Shown: positions 1 through 8,362 of the stretch, piece by piece
How positions within the stretch are numbered: the stretch's first letter is position 1
Layout of the letters: the number at the start of each line of letters is the position of its first letter
Assembly: GCF_000744605.1 (NCBI RefSeq)
Contig: NZ_JQMG01000001.1
Coordinates: 2,046,001-2,110,000 of the forward strand
Direction: 5' to 3'
DNA from: Methylotenera sp. L2L1
GTDB taxonomy: Bacteria; Pseudomonadota; Gammaproteobacteria; Burkholderiales; Methylophilaceae
Length of the DNA: 64,000 nucleotides
The notes under the pieces: model-generated
Seen by the model: only the letters and a program-made list of their open reading frames with translations
What the model was told of the DNA's origin: nothing
The model's database searches: none
Program-made: the position numbers and the translations under genes

Positions 1-1230
1 AGAACCCGGGCTAATGGTGTCAGCTAATGTGGCTTCTTCATTAAGCTGTTCACGCATTTGGTCAAAATAGGCGACACTTTGTTTACTGCCACGCTCAATA
101 TTGCCGCTATCTGGCTCAATGTCTGCCAGTATCAGTTTGAGTAGGGTTGTTTTGCCGACACCGTTAGGACCTAGCAAGCCAATTTTATCGCCACGTAAAA
201 TACGTGTGCTGAAATCTTTAATCAGTACTTTGCTGCCATAGGATTTGCTGACGTTCTCAAGCTCAGCAATCAGTTTGCCGCTGCGTTCGCCTACATCCAC
301 ATTCAGTTTTACATTGCCTTGACGTTCGCGACGGGCTGCACGCTCTAATCTAAGTGCCTCTAGTCTGCGCACTCGGCCTTCATTGCGTGTGCGGCGTGCT
401 TTAATGCCTTGGCGAATCCACACTTCTTCTTGTGCCAGTATTTTGTCAAACTTGGCGGCGTGCGTTTCTTCAACGGCTAATAGCTCTTCTTTTTTAACTT
501 GGTAAGCAGTGAAGTTACCAATAAAGTCTGTAAGTTTGCCGCGGTCTAACTCTGTGATGCGCGTCGCTAGTTTGTCCAGAAAGCGTCGGTCATGGGTAAT
601 AAATAACACGCTGCCATTAAAGCCGAGCAATAAATCCTCTAACCATTCAATCGCACTTAAATCCAAGTGGTTGGTTGGCTCGTCAAGTAACAGCACTTCA
701 GGCTCTGCTACCAGTGCGCGGCCTAACGCCACACGCTTGCGCCAGCCACCTGAAAGTGTGCTGATCAATGCGTCAGCGTCTAAGTTTAAGCGGCTCAGTA
801 CAGCTTCAACACGTGATTGTGCTGCCCAGCCATTTTGTGCATCTAAATCATGTTGTAGTGCTTGCATGTGCGTCATCAGTGCTTCGATATCTGCATCGGG
901 CATGCCCATGTCATGGGTCACTTGGTGATAATCAACGAGGATTTGTTGCAGGTTACCTAATCCTTCTGCCACAGCTTCAAATACCGTATGTGTTGCGACA
1001 AGTTCAGGCTCTTGCGGCACATAGACCACACGTGCATTAGGCGCACGCCAAACCGTACCATCGTCTAGTTTAATCGTGCCGGCAATCGCTTTTAATAAGC
1101 TGGATTTACCTGCGCCATTACGGCCAATTAAACCTACACGCTCTCCTGCGTCTAGCTGAAATGCAGCGTGGTCGAGCAGGGCGTGGTGACCAAAGGCGAG
1201 GCTGGCGTTATCGAGGGTGATGTATGGCAT
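1..1230 (-). CDS. uup: ABC-F ATPase Uup, C-terminal part outside window
   Basis: Translating the minus strand from the ATG at 1230 gives a protein beginning MPYITLDNASLAFGHHALL that stays open to the window edge, so about 410 N-terminal residues are visible. It has two ABC nucleotide-binding domains without membrane segments. The first has Walker A GRNGAGKSS near residue 37, signature LSGGWRKR and Walker B LLLDEPTNHLDL. The second has Walker A GPNGVGKTT near residue 350. The linker is rich in Arg and Lys, as in Uup. ABC-F proteins act on ribosomes, and Uup is also linked to tolerance of DNA-structure stress. The second-domain signature and any C-terminal coiled coil lie outside the window. 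Rep helicase starts on the same strand upstream. The family call is firm; Uup rather than another ABC-F member is likely. Confidence 0.88.
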   Translation of the reverse strand, partial: MPYITLDNASLAFGHHALLDHAAFQLDAGERVGLIGRNGAGKSSLLKAIAGTIKLDDGTVWRAPNARVVYVPQEPELVATHTVFEAVAEGLGNLQQILVDYHQVTHDMGMPDADIEALMTHMQALQHDLDAQNGWAAQSRVEAVLSRLNLDADALISTLSGGWRKRVALGRALVAEPEVLLLDEPTNHLDLSAIEWLEDLLLGFNGSVLFITHDRRFLDKLATRITELDRGKLTDFIGNFTAYQVKKEELLAVEETHAAKFDKILAQEEVWIRQGIKARRTRNEGRVRRLEALRLERAARRERQGNVKLNVDVGERSGKLIAELENVSKSYGSKVLIKDFSTRILRGDKIGLLGPNGVGKTTLLKLILADIEPDSGNIERGSKQSVAYFDQMREQLNEEATLADTISPGS

Positions 1231-1289
1231 GAGTGACTTTCAAATTATTACTAATATATTTTAACTGCTTGTTTCTGATATACAAAATG

Positions 1290-3308
1290 CTACTGTTTAT
1301 TGAGCATGGCTCTAATGTTTGCCATTTTAGATTTACCAAAATCTTTGCTGGCTTCTGGATCTTTATTAAACGGGTTGCCGAAGTGACGTACATCATCTTT
1401 TGGAATTTCAGTAATAAAACGGCTAGGTTCGCACATTTCCATTTCACCTGCGCGTTTACGTTTTTTACACCATGAAATATTGAGTGATTTTTGCGCTCGG
1501 GTAATACCAACATACATTAAGCGGCGTTCTTCTTCGATTTTGTCGTTATCAATCGATTCTCGGTGAGGGAGGATGCCTTCTTCTACACCAATCAGAAATA
1601 CGTGGCCAAACTCCAAGCCTTTAGAGGCGTGTAGCGTTGATAGCTTCACCGCATCAGGCTCACCGTTTTCACGGCCTTCTAACATGCTCATGAGTGAAAC
1701 CATTTGCGTGAGTTCTAGCAGGTTTTTGCCTTCTTTTTCATTACCATACTCGGTGCTTGGCTCACCTTTTTTGGACAACCAGCCAGTAAAGTCCAGCACG
1801 TTGGTCCATTTAACTTCTGCAGCGCGTGGCTCTTCAGAGTCATATAAAAACGCTTCATACTGTATGGTGGCTAATAAATCATTCAGCACTTCATTCGCAG
1901 GGTCGCGTACGGCACGATCTTGCAGTTTGTTGATGTACTGGCAAAAGTTGAGTAAATCCTCTAGCTGTTTATTGCCAATCTCATTTTGGAAGCCACCTTC
2001 AAAAGCTGCTGCAAATAATGAAATTTTATGCGCGCTTGCGTATTCGCCTAAACGTTCCAGCGTCGTGTTGCCAATTCCCTTTTTAGGCGTGGTGGCAGCA
2101 CGGATAAATGCAGGATCATCGTCCTCATTGGCAATTAGTCGTAAATAGCTGATTAAGTCTTTAATTTCTGCTTTATCAAAGAACGACTGCCCACCTGACA
2201 CCGTGTAGGGGATTTTCTGATTGCGCAAATGCTGCTCAAAGATACGCGCTTGATGGTTGCCACGATAAAGAATCGCATAATCTTTATAGTAAGTGCGGTT
2301 TTCAAACTTGTGCGCTTGCAGTTTCATCACCACGCTCTCGGCCTCATGCTCTTCGCTCATGGCTGCCGTCACTTGAATCATTTCTCCAGTGCCGAGCTCG
2401 CTCCATAGTTTCTTTTCAAACAACTTTGGGTTATTTGAAATCACTTGGTTAGCTGCACGTAAAATACGTACAGTAGAGCGGTAATTTTGCTCAAGCTTAA
2501 TCACTTTAAGCTTGCTGAAGTCTGTGGTGAGCTGGCGTAGATTTTCAACATCCGCGCCGCGCCAGCCGTAAATCGCCTGGTCATCGTCACCCACAGCGGT
2601 AAACTGCCCACGTAAGCCAGTGAGCATTTTTACCAGCTTGTACTGGCAGGCGTTGGTATCTTGGTACTCATCAATCAATAGATATTGCAATTTACGCTGC
2701 CATTTACTCAGCGCTTCTTCATGCTGTTCAAACAACTCAACGGGTAGTTTGATTAAATCGTCAAAGTCTACGGCTTGATAAGCTTTTAAAGTTTGCTGAT
2801 AAATCTGGTAAACCTTGGCTGCAGCATGGGTAAGCTCTTCATCTGCCTGTGCTTTAGCTTGGTCTGGATTAATAAAAGCATTTTTCCAGCTAGAAATCTG
2901 CCATTGCGTTTTACGCAATAATTGCTTATCTGTGGTGGCAAGTACGTCCGCTAAAATTTTAAAGCTATCAGATGAATCTAAAATTGAGAATTGCGGTTTA
3001 TAGCCAAGCAATGCCGCCTCTGCGCGCAACATTTGCAACCCTAGCGAGTGAAATGTGGCGATGGTGAGGCCTTTGATGTTGGTGCCTTGCATCAGCTTGC
3101 CAACACGCTCTTGCATTTCTACTGCGGCTTTGTTGGTAAACGTAATCGCTGCAATTTCTTTTGGAGCATAGCCCGCCTCATTAATCAGGTAGCTGATTTT
3201 TTGGGTAATCACACGGGTTTTTCCACTGCCAGCACCGGCTAATACCAGTAGCGGGCCGTCCAAATATTTTACCGCCTCACGCTGAGGCGTATTCATTGAA
3301 TTTAACAT
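1290..3308 (-). CDS. rep: ATP-dependent DNA helicase Rep (UvrD/Rep superfamily 1)
   Basis: This 672-residue protein has the full SF1A helicase set. It shows an N-terminal Q-motif (TPQREAV), Walker A AGAGSGKTR near residue 25, TFTNKAA (motif Ia), DEYQDTN (motif II), GDDDQAIYGWRGA (motif III), QNYRS (motif IV), TLHASKGLEF (motif V) and VGITRA (motif VI). Its length matches E. coli Rep (673). Rep is a 3'-5' DNA translocase that clears proteins ahead of replication forks. The first ATG (3308) and a second four codons later (3296) are both possible starts. It lies 9 nt downstream of the GTPase gene on the same strand, so co-transcription is likely. PcrA or UvrD are less likely because both are longer. 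Confidence 0.93.
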   Translation of the reverse strand: MLNSMNTPQREAVKYLDGPLLVLAGAGSGKTRVITQKISYLINEAGYAPKEIAAITFTNKAAVEMQERVGKLMQGTNIKGLTIATFHSLGLQMLRAEAALLGYKPQFSILDSSDSFKILADVLATTDKQLLRKTQWQISSWKNAFINPDQAKAQADEELTHAAAKVYQIYQQTLKAYQAVDFDDLIKLPVELFEQHEEALSKWQRKLQYLLIDEYQDTNACQYKLVKMLTGLRGQFTAVGDDDQAIYGWRGADVENLRQLTTDFSKLKVIKLEQNYRSTVRILRAANQVISNNPKLFEKKLWSELGTGEMIQVTAAMSEEHEAESVVMKLQAHKFENRTYYKDYAILYRGNHQARIFEQHLRNQKIPYTVSGGQSFFDKAEIKDLISYLRLIANEDDDPAFIRAATTPKKGIGNTTLERLGEYASAHKISLFAAAFEGGFQNEIGNKQLEDLLNFCQYINKLQDRAVRDPANEVLNDLLATIQYEAFLYDSEEPRAAEVKWTNVLDFTGWLSKKGEPSTEYGNEKEGKNLLELTQMVSLMSMLEGRENGEPDAVKLSTLHASKGLEFGHVFLIGVEEGILPHRESIDNDKIEEERRLMYVGITRAQKSLNISWCKKRKRAGEMEMCEPSRFITEIPKDDVRHFGNPFNKDPEASKDFGKSKMANIRAMLNKQ

Positions 3309-3317
3309 GACAAATTA

Positions 3318-4259
3318 CTATTGAGCTGAGTCAGATGTGTCGTCTGTTTCCGAGACTTGTTCTGAGGTGTTAGTTGGGTTTGTTTGTGTGCTAGCTACCA
3401 TCGTGGCTCTTGATGATGGCGTTTCTAAACTTACACGGCCAATTGCACCACTGCGATAATCCGTTAAAAATGCAACCGCTGTTTTTTCCATATCCCACAG
3501 GCCATCATGGCGCTTGTAAGACCGACGTTTTGCAATCGCTTCAAGCAAGTCAACGCCATCCATTTGCATTACATCAAGTTTCATCGCGTCTAGTTTGTAA
3601 CGCGCATTCACCAAAGCAGGGTAGCTCTTTAATAGATTGTTGGCTAAAAATGTAGCGACATCTTCATCAATCACCGCATTTCTACCAATCGCGTGGCTGG
3701 CAGCCAGCATGTAGCCATCAGACTCATAAGCGATTCTAGGCCACATCATGCCAGGGGTGTCGGTAATGCTCATGGTGTCGTCTAGGTCAAAACGTTGTTG
3801 GCTTTTAGTCACAGCAGGCTCATCACCTACTTTCGCCACGCGGCGATTGAGCAGGGCGTTCATCAGTGTGGATTTCCCTACGTTGGGGATGCCCATAATC
3901 AGCATGCGTAATGGTTTTAAATGAGTACCGCGGTGTGGCGTGATTTTTTTGCAGATTGCTGGAATTTTCTTAGCATCACCCGCTTTTTTACAGGAAAGCG
4001 CCACAGCCTTGGTATTAGGCTGCGCGTTAAAGTAGTTTAGCCAAGCTTGGGTGGCGGCTGGGTCTGCTAAGTCTGCTTTATTTAAAATCTTAAGTTGCGG
4101 ACGCTGACGAAATAAACGCATTTCATCAATCATTGGGTTATGGCTGGCGGCGGGTACGCGAGCATCTAATACCTCAATCACCATGTCGGTAAACTCCATG
4201 GTCTCTTCGGCTTTTTTACGCGCTTGGGTCATGTGACCCGGGTACCATTGAATTGCCAT
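3318..4259 (-). CDS. rbgA: ribosome biogenesis GTPase RbgA/YlqF
   Basis: The 313-residue protein has the circularly permuted GTPase order of the YlqF/RbgA family. The G4 motif LNKADLAD comes first, then G1 GIPNVGKST, then the G3 motif DTPGMMWP. The N-terminal IQWYPGHMTQARK is the family hallmark. In Bacillus this GTPase helps mature the 50S subunit. A conserved C-terminal RNA-binding part follows, and the last 35 or so residues are a Ser/Thr-rich tail without obvious structure. An 18-bp palindrome lies about 127 bp upstream of the start. The rep gene follows directly. Confidence 0.92.
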   Translation of the reverse strand: MAIQWYPGHMTQARKKAEETMEFTDMVIEVLDARVPAASHNPMIDEMRLFRQRPQLKILNKADLADPAATQAWLNYFNAQPNTKAVALSCKKAGDAKKIPAICKKITPHRGTHLKPLRMLIMGIPNVGKSTLMNALLNRRVAKVGDEPAVTKSQQRFDLDDTMSITDTPGMMWPRIAYESDGYMLAASHAIGRNAVIDEDVATFLANNLLKSYPALVNARYKLDAMKLDVMQMDGVDLLEAIAKRRSYKRHDGLWDMEKTAVAFLTDYRSGAIGRVSLETPSSRATMVASTQTNPTNTSEQVSETDDTSDSAQ

Positions 4260-4385
4260 CTATTTCATTCCCTCAATAATTCTGATTCTGCTGCCTTCGA
4301 CTTAGCTTATATGAGCTTACATAAAGTCTTGGTTTGCAAAAGTTTTGACCTGCATAAAGTGCAGTGTCTTAAGCTTTTTATCAAA

Positions 4386-4403
4386 TCATCATCGCGATGA
4401 TGA
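4386..4403. promoter_or_regulatory. 18-bp perfect palindrome, candidate operator
   Basis: TCATCATCGCGATGATGA reads identically on both strands, nine pairs without mismatch. It sits in the gap between the end of the DUF3106 operon (4505) and the start of rbgA (4259), so it could be an operator for rbgA. It has no loop and no T-run, so it is not an intrinsic terminator. No regulator can be named. Confidence 0.35.
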
Positions 4404-4504
4404 AACGAAAATTGCTTTTAACTAATTTCAGTATTTTAGCATTGACGGCTTCAATTCAAGTTTTTATCTGTGTGTCCTCACTGATTATTTATCTAAGTAA
4501 TCGA

Positions 4505-4987
4505 TTATTGCGCATGTTCTAATTTGCGCTCTTTGATTTTTTCACGTAATTCTTGGCGCTGTTCAGGACTCATATTCCTGATTCGGCTTTTGAACCTTTC
4601 TTTTTGCTCTGGCGACATCTTATTCCAGCGTTCGCGTAAAGCTTTACGTTTTTCGGCTGGCAATTGTCTGAACTTTTGCATATGTTCTTTCACTAGCGCT
4701 TTATCTTCAGGAGAAAGATTTTTAAAGCGTGTGATGTTTTCTTTAGCGCGCTCCTTTTGTTCAGGTGGCATATTCGCCCATTTTTCAGCACCTTTGCTCA
4801 GTTTTTCTTGTCGATGAGGAGGTAGTTCATTCCAACGGTCTTTGATGCCACTTAGGGTTTGCTGTTGCTGTTCATTTAAGTCATCCCAAGCAATGCCTTC
4901 TGCCATTGCTTTTTTTGGGGATAAAGCTAGGCAAAGTAATAATGTTAATCCCATTACAAGATGGTGATGTTTGATAGATAGATTCAT
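4505..4987 (-). CDS. exported DUF3106 protein with repeated PEQ helices
   Basis: 160 residues. A signal peptide ends near AMAEG (residue 30). The rest is highly charged and built from about six repeats of roughly 15 residues, each starting near (L/M/N)xPE(Q/D)(K/R), for example NMPPEQKERAK, NLSPEDKALVK and NMSPEQRQELR. This is the DUF3106 family, common in betaproteobacteria and of unknown function. The repeats recall the LTxxQ-type helices of the periplasmic proteins Spy and CpxP, but that link is an inference. Its ATG overlaps the TGA of the upstream 89-residue gene (ATGA), so the two are translationally coupled. It is the last gene of the sigma-factor operon. Confidence 0.85.
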   Translation of the reverse strand: MNLSIKHHHLVMGLTLLLCLALSPKKAMAEGIAWDDLNEQQQQTLSGIKDRWNELPPHRQEKLSKGAEKWANMPPEQKERAKENITRFKNLSPEDKALVKEHMQKFRQLPAEKRKALRERWNKMSPEQKERFKSRIRNMSPEQRQELREKIKERKLEHAQ

Positions 4988-5253
4988 TTTTTGTTACCTC
5001 CTGCAGGTGCGGCCATGTCAGAGTTTTGTTTATTATTTTGTTTTACAGTATTAGTTTTCACGGCGTTAATTCTTTGAGGCTTAGCCTGCTTTTGTTCCAG
5101 TTCTGTTAGCGCAGCCTCCAGCATGCTGTCATCATCTATTTCGCCAAGCAGTTCGATTAAATCTAAAGGCGGGGTCGATTCTGCTAGTGCAGGCGTGTTG
5201 TAGCTTAAGGCTGAGAGTAATAGTAAGCTGTAGCTTGATAACTTAAACGGCAT
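4984..5253 (-). CDS. small exported protein of the sigma-factor operon
   Basis: I take the ATG at 5253 because it puts a signal peptide (MPFKLSSYSLLLLSALS, cleavage near ALAES) at the N-terminus; longer in-frame starts would bury it. The mature part is about 65 residues: an acidic helix (LIELLGEIDDD, MLEAALTELEQ) and then a Lys/Asn/Gln-rich tail. I recognise no family. The start lies inside the last codons of the DUF3619 gene (11-nt overlap), and the stop overlaps the DUF3106 start. The gene is therefore clearly part of the operon. It could be a periplasmic partner of the DUF3106 protein. Confidence 0.75.
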   Translation of the reverse strand: MPFKLSSYSLLLLSALSYNTPALAESTPPLDLIELLGEIDDDSMLEAALTELEQKQAKPQRINAVKTNTVKQNNKQNSDMAAPAGGNKK

Positions 5254-5692
5254 TATCTGTATCCTCGGTTGCCAATACTTCTTCCATCCACACATAAAAA
5301 TCTGGGTCAGTTGCAGTTTCTAAATCTTCTGCATGCGTGAGTAGCTCTAGCATTGCGGTTTGCTCATATAGATCATGATTGACGCTTTGTTGCGTCGCAA
5401 TGAGTTGTGCTGAATCATCAATACTATCAGGGCTGTAAACTACCAGCACGGTCAGCAAAGCACATAATGCAAACGCACCTGCTGGTATCCATGTATTCAA
5501 AACCAATCTATTTGAAACATGAGTATTTGATATCCAGGCATTGAAATTTAATCGCGATTTTGAGCGCTGCTTCTCAAGTGCTTTTTTGCGAATAGACGTT
5601 AGGGCTTGTTGCGTTTCATTATCAAGCGCATAAACGCTTGCATCCAAGTTGGCTTTTACTTTGGTTTCAAATTTTGATGGCTCGATTCTCAT
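5243..5692 (-). CDS. DUF3619 single-pass membrane protein, candidate anti-sigma factor
   Basis: 149 residues. The N-terminal 70 are cytoplasmic in character and basic (KFETKVKANLD, ALTSIRKKALEKQRSK). One membrane segment lies near residues 72-92 (AGAFALCALLTVLVVYS), and the last 55 residues are acidic and would face the periplasm. It matches DUF3619, which typically follows ECF sigma genes in betaproteobacteria. The layout (sigma factor directly upstream with ATGA overlap, one membrane helix, soluble N-terminal region) is that of an anti-sigma factor, although no zinc-binding HxxxCxxC motif is present. The function is inferred from context. Confidence 0.82.
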   Translation of the reverse strand: MRIEPSKFETKVKANLDASVYALDNETQQALTSIRKKALEKQRSKSRLNFNAWISNTHVSNRLVLNTWIPAGAFALCALLTVLVVYSPDSIDDSAQLIATQQSVNHDLYEQTAMLELLTHAEDLETATDPDFYVWMEEVLATEDTDNAV

Positions 5693-6252
5693 TGGTAATC
5701 CTCTAGCTTTTCACGTAGCTTTTCTAATGCTCGCGCATAATGTGTTTTTACACTGCTCGTAGAGCATTGCATGATGTGTGCAGTTTCGTTGATATCTAAA
5801 CCTTCCCACACGCGAAGTAAAAATACTTGTTGTTGTCGCAAGGGTAGTGCACTTAATGCCGTGTTTAAGCCTGTCATGAACTGCGTGTCCTGTAGTTTAA
5901 TGTCAGGTTCATGGTTGGTATCAATTGGGTGTTGTGCTAGCGTATCCTCAACTACTTCATCTTCGTCGTCACTCCAGCTCAGCCAACTTCTAAAGCGGTT
6001 GCGTACAGACTGCCTGCGATGCCAATCCAGAATACGGCTATTCAGTATGCTGTAAAACAAGGCTTTCCATTCGGTAGCTTGATGATGACTGTATTTCTGC
6101 ACCAATTTCATCATGGTGTCTTGTACTATTTCTAGTGCGTCATCACGGTTACCAGTGGCTATTTGTGCCATGCGAAAAGCGCGACCTTCAATATCCGCTA
6201 GAAAATGATCCATGCTGAAATACTGTTTATCGAAATCGCGCTCCATCGGCAT
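5689..6252 (-). CDS. ECF-type RNA polymerase sigma factor
   Basis: 187 residues. Region 2 is visible at residues 15-85 (AFRMAQIATGNRDDALEIVQDTMMKLVQKY, then WKALFYSILNSRILDWHRRQ). Region 4 is at 125-180 (ALPLRQQQVFLLRVWEGLDINETAHIMQCSTSSVKTHYARALEKLRE), with the usual helix-turn-helix. The middle is an acidic linker (DDEDEVVED). It directs RNA polymerase to a small, unidentified regulon. Its stop overlaps the DUF3619 start, and an exported repeat protein gene ends 16 nt upstream, so five genes may form one operon. Starts at 6252 or 6246 are both possible. Confidence 0.92.
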   Translation of the reverse strand: MPMERDFDKQYFSMDHFLADIEGRAFRMAQIATGNRDDALEIVQDTMMKLVQKYSHHQATEWKALFYSILNSRILDWHRRQSVRNRFRSWLSWSDDEDEVVEDTLAQHPIDTNHEPDIKLQDTQFMTGLNTALSALPLRQQQVFLLRVWEGLDINETAHIMQCSTSSVKTHYARALEKLREKLEDYQ

Positions 6253-6268
6253 ATTATAGTCGCTGACG

Positions 6269-6643
6269 TTATTTACGATTAGCGCGATGGTCTAGACGGT
6301 TGTTGATACGTTCACCTTTTCTGTCGTAATGATTGTCGATACGATCACCACGTTTATCTAAATGTTGATCAACACGGTCACCTTTACGTTCTAAATGGTT
6401 AGCGCGCTTTTCATGTCCGTTTTCATGTGCTTTGTCGGCTTTAGCATCAAGATTGCGCTCAATTCTATCGCCACGATTATCCAAGCGCTGTTCAATGCGA
6501 TCACCTTTGTTATCTAGGCGACGTTCAATGCGATCACCACGTTTGTCTAAATTTACTTTAGTGTTGGTTGTATCGTCGGCCATGACTGATGCTGATGCAA
6601 GTAAAGTGAACAAAGTAACCGTAATTGATAATGCGTTTTTCAT
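6269..6643 (-). CDS. exported 11-residue-repeat helical protein
   Basis: I use the ATG at 6643, which has an AAGGAA ribosome site and begins a clear signal peptide (MKNALSITVTLFTLLASASVMADD). The mature 100 residues are a tandem array of an 11-residue unit, roughly (K/R)GDRI(E/D)(R/Q)xLD(N/K), repeated about seven times with some decay (DKRGDRIERRL, DNKGDRIEQRL, DNRGDRIERNL, ERKGDRVDQHL). Strict 11-residue spacing suggests a long amphipathic helix or hendecad coiled coil. I know no function for it. The gene ends 16 nt before the sigma-factor start on the same strand, so it may lead the operon. Confidence 0.8.
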   Translation of the reverse strand: MKNALSITVTLFTLLASASVMADDTTNTKVNLDKRGDRIERRLDNKGDRIEQRLDNRGDRIERNLDAKADKAHENGHEKRANHLERKGDRVDQHLDKRGDRIDNHYDRKGERINNRLDHRANRK

Positions 6644-6777
6644 GATGATTTCCTTATCTTGTTTTGTTGGATTTTTATTGCGGAACACAAGTTAAGTGTT
6701 CTTAGTATACAAAACGCAGTCGTTATTTGTTTGACGACAAGCCAGATAAAAAATATTTTTTCAATTAAAATAGCAAT

Positions 6778-7602
6778 ATGCAAAATATTCCAGAAATAAA
6801 ACCTAATCAATCTGTTGAGCTGCTTAAAGCGCTACATATCCTCACGCGTGACGGTAAGCTTAATCAAGATAGCCGTCGTAAACTCAAGCAGGTTTATCAC
6901 TTGGTGAATTTTATTGAGCCTTTGTTCAATGATGTCTTAACGCATAACGCTAATCCTGTTTTGGTAGATCACGGTGCTGGTAAGTCTTACCTTGGTTTTA
7001 TTTTATATGACTTGTTGCTTAAGCAACTGGATGCCGGCGAAGTAGTTGGCATTGAAACGCGTGCGGAGTTAGTCGCTAAATCCAAAGACCTTGCACAGCA
7101 ACTTAATTTTGCACGCATGCGCTTTGAGCACTTAACGGTAGAAGACTCTATCAGCTCAAACGTGATTCCACATAAAGTGGATATCGTTACGGCTTTACAT
7201 GCATGCAATACTGCAACCGATGATGCGATTCAATTTGCACTAAAAAAACAAGCAAAATATATGGTGTTAGTGCCATGCTGCCAAGCGGAAGTAGCCGAAG
7301 TATTAAGGCAGCATAAAAATGAAAGTTTTGGTAAAACCTCTTTAAGTGAAATCTGGCGCCATCCGATTCATACGCGTGAGTTTGGTAGCCAAATTACCAA
7401 TGTGTTACGTTGTTTACAGCTGGAAGCCGCAGGCTACAGTGTGACAGTGACAGAGTTGGTAGGGTGGGAACACTCCATGAAAAATGAGTTAATCATTGCC
7501 AAATACACTGGCCAACCTCGTAAAAATGCAGCAGAACGGATTGCGACCATTTTGGAAGAGTTAAACTTAGAAATCATGCGGTCAAGATTTTTAACGCAAT
7601 AA
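6778..7602 (+). CDS. class I SAM-dependent methyltransferase (Methyltransf_32-like)
   Basis: 274 residues. A Rossmann methyltransferase core begins near residue 60: VLVDHGAGKSYLGFILYDLL is motif I and VVGIETRAELV motif II. Later come DIVTALHACNTATDDAI and VLVPCCQAEV. The HACNTATD and PCCQ patterns are typical of the Methyltransf_32 group, whose substrates are mostly uncharacterised. No membrane segment or signal is seen. It is divergent from the sigma-factor operon with about 130 bp between. The substrate cannot be told from sequence. Confidence 0.8.
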   Translation: MQNIPEIKPNQSVELLKALHILTRDGKLNQDSRRKLKQVYHLVNFIEPLFNDVLTHNANPVLVDHGAGKSYLGFILYDLLLKQLDAGEVVGIETRAELVAKSKDLAQQLNFARMRFEHLTVEDSISSNVIPHKVDIVTALHACNTATDDAIQFALKKQAKYMVLVPCCQAEVAEVLRQHKNESFGKTSLSEIWRHPIHTREFGSQITNVLRCLQLEAAGYSVTVTELVGWEHSMKNELIIAKYTGQPRKNAAERIATILEELNLEIMRSRFLTQ

Positions 7603-7630
7603 TATTTTGTACTATCATCAGGCTTAAGAT

Positions 7631-8047
7631 ATGAAACTTGTTACCTATATTTTATTGTTGATTGTGAGCTTCAGTAGCCATGCTGAAGCTGTAAACACGA
7701 CGGATTTTAGTGGTGTATACAACTGTGTGGGTGATGATGCACATGAGGGTAAGTATACAGGCACGGTCACCATGCGATTAAAGCCAGAGCACAGCAAAGC
7801 AAACTATGCCAGTTATGACTTTAAGCTTGAAGTACCTGAGTATGGCACTTACCTTGGCCACGCAGCAGCAAATGGCCACCATGTCGCTATGCACTTTGCA
7901 TTACAAGACCAAACCACTAAAGACTATGGTACTGGGATTGCGGAAATGAAGAAGAATGTAAAAGGGCAGTGGAGCTTTCATAAGTTCTATTTTGAGCCTG
8001 AGTTTAAAGGTGGCAACACTGGGGTTGAAGACTGTGTTATCCAATAA
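7631..8047 (+). CDS. small secreted protein of unknown function
   Basis: 138 residues with a signal peptide (cleavage near SHAEA, residue 20). The mature domain has two cysteines, near residue 32 (YNCVGDD) and near the C-terminus (VEDCVIQ), which could form a disulfide. It contains several short beta-like stretches (TGTVTMRLK, YDFKLEVPEYGTYLG). I do not recognise the family. It follows the methyltransferase gene by 28 nt on the same strand, so the two may be co-transcribed. Confidence 0.7.
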   Translation: MKLVTYILLLIVSFSSHAEAVNTTDFSGVYNCVGDDAHEGKYTGTVTMRLKPEHSKANYASYDFKLEVPEYGTYLGHAAANGHHVAMHFALQDQTTKDYGTGIAEMKKNVKGQWSFHKFYFEPEFKGGNTGVEDCVIQ

Positions 8048-8310
8048 ATGCCAGTAACGTTATATTGTCCACTTAATATTTAAAGCATGCCGTTATTTAA
8101 AAACCAGTCTGATTTTTTACTGGTTTGGGTTGTTAGAATCATTAACGACGCTGTTGCAAAGCCTATCTAGGATATCTGTAACATAGAGCATTAGGTCTGT
8201 TGGTTTGCAAATGTTACGCTGTTATCTAGTGCCATCTTGTTAATAAATCCATATTAAATCCAACGGTTTGCGTAGTAGAAATTCGTATTGTCAGTTGTGC
8301 TTATACGGAA

Positions 8311-8329
8311 TATAATGAGAATCATTATC
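8311..8329 (+). promoter_or_regulatory. Fur box upstream of the FecI-type sigma gene
   Basis: TATAATGAGAATCATTATC matches the consensus Fur box GATAATGATAATCATTATC at 17 of 19 positions. It lies 34 bp upstream of the sigma-factor ATG chosen here (8363). Repression by Fur with iron is the expected regulation of the following locus. Confidence 0.85.
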
Positions 8330-8362
8330 ATTTGTAACCCGGTAGGGTTTATTAGGCTGTAC

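Noticed and set aside
8101-8126. AAACCAGT / ACTGGTTT hairpin after the secreted-protein gene
   Set aside because: The stem is 8 bp, but the plus-strand side has no T-run (GGGTTG follows), so I do not call a terminator. It could be a weak minus-strand structure.
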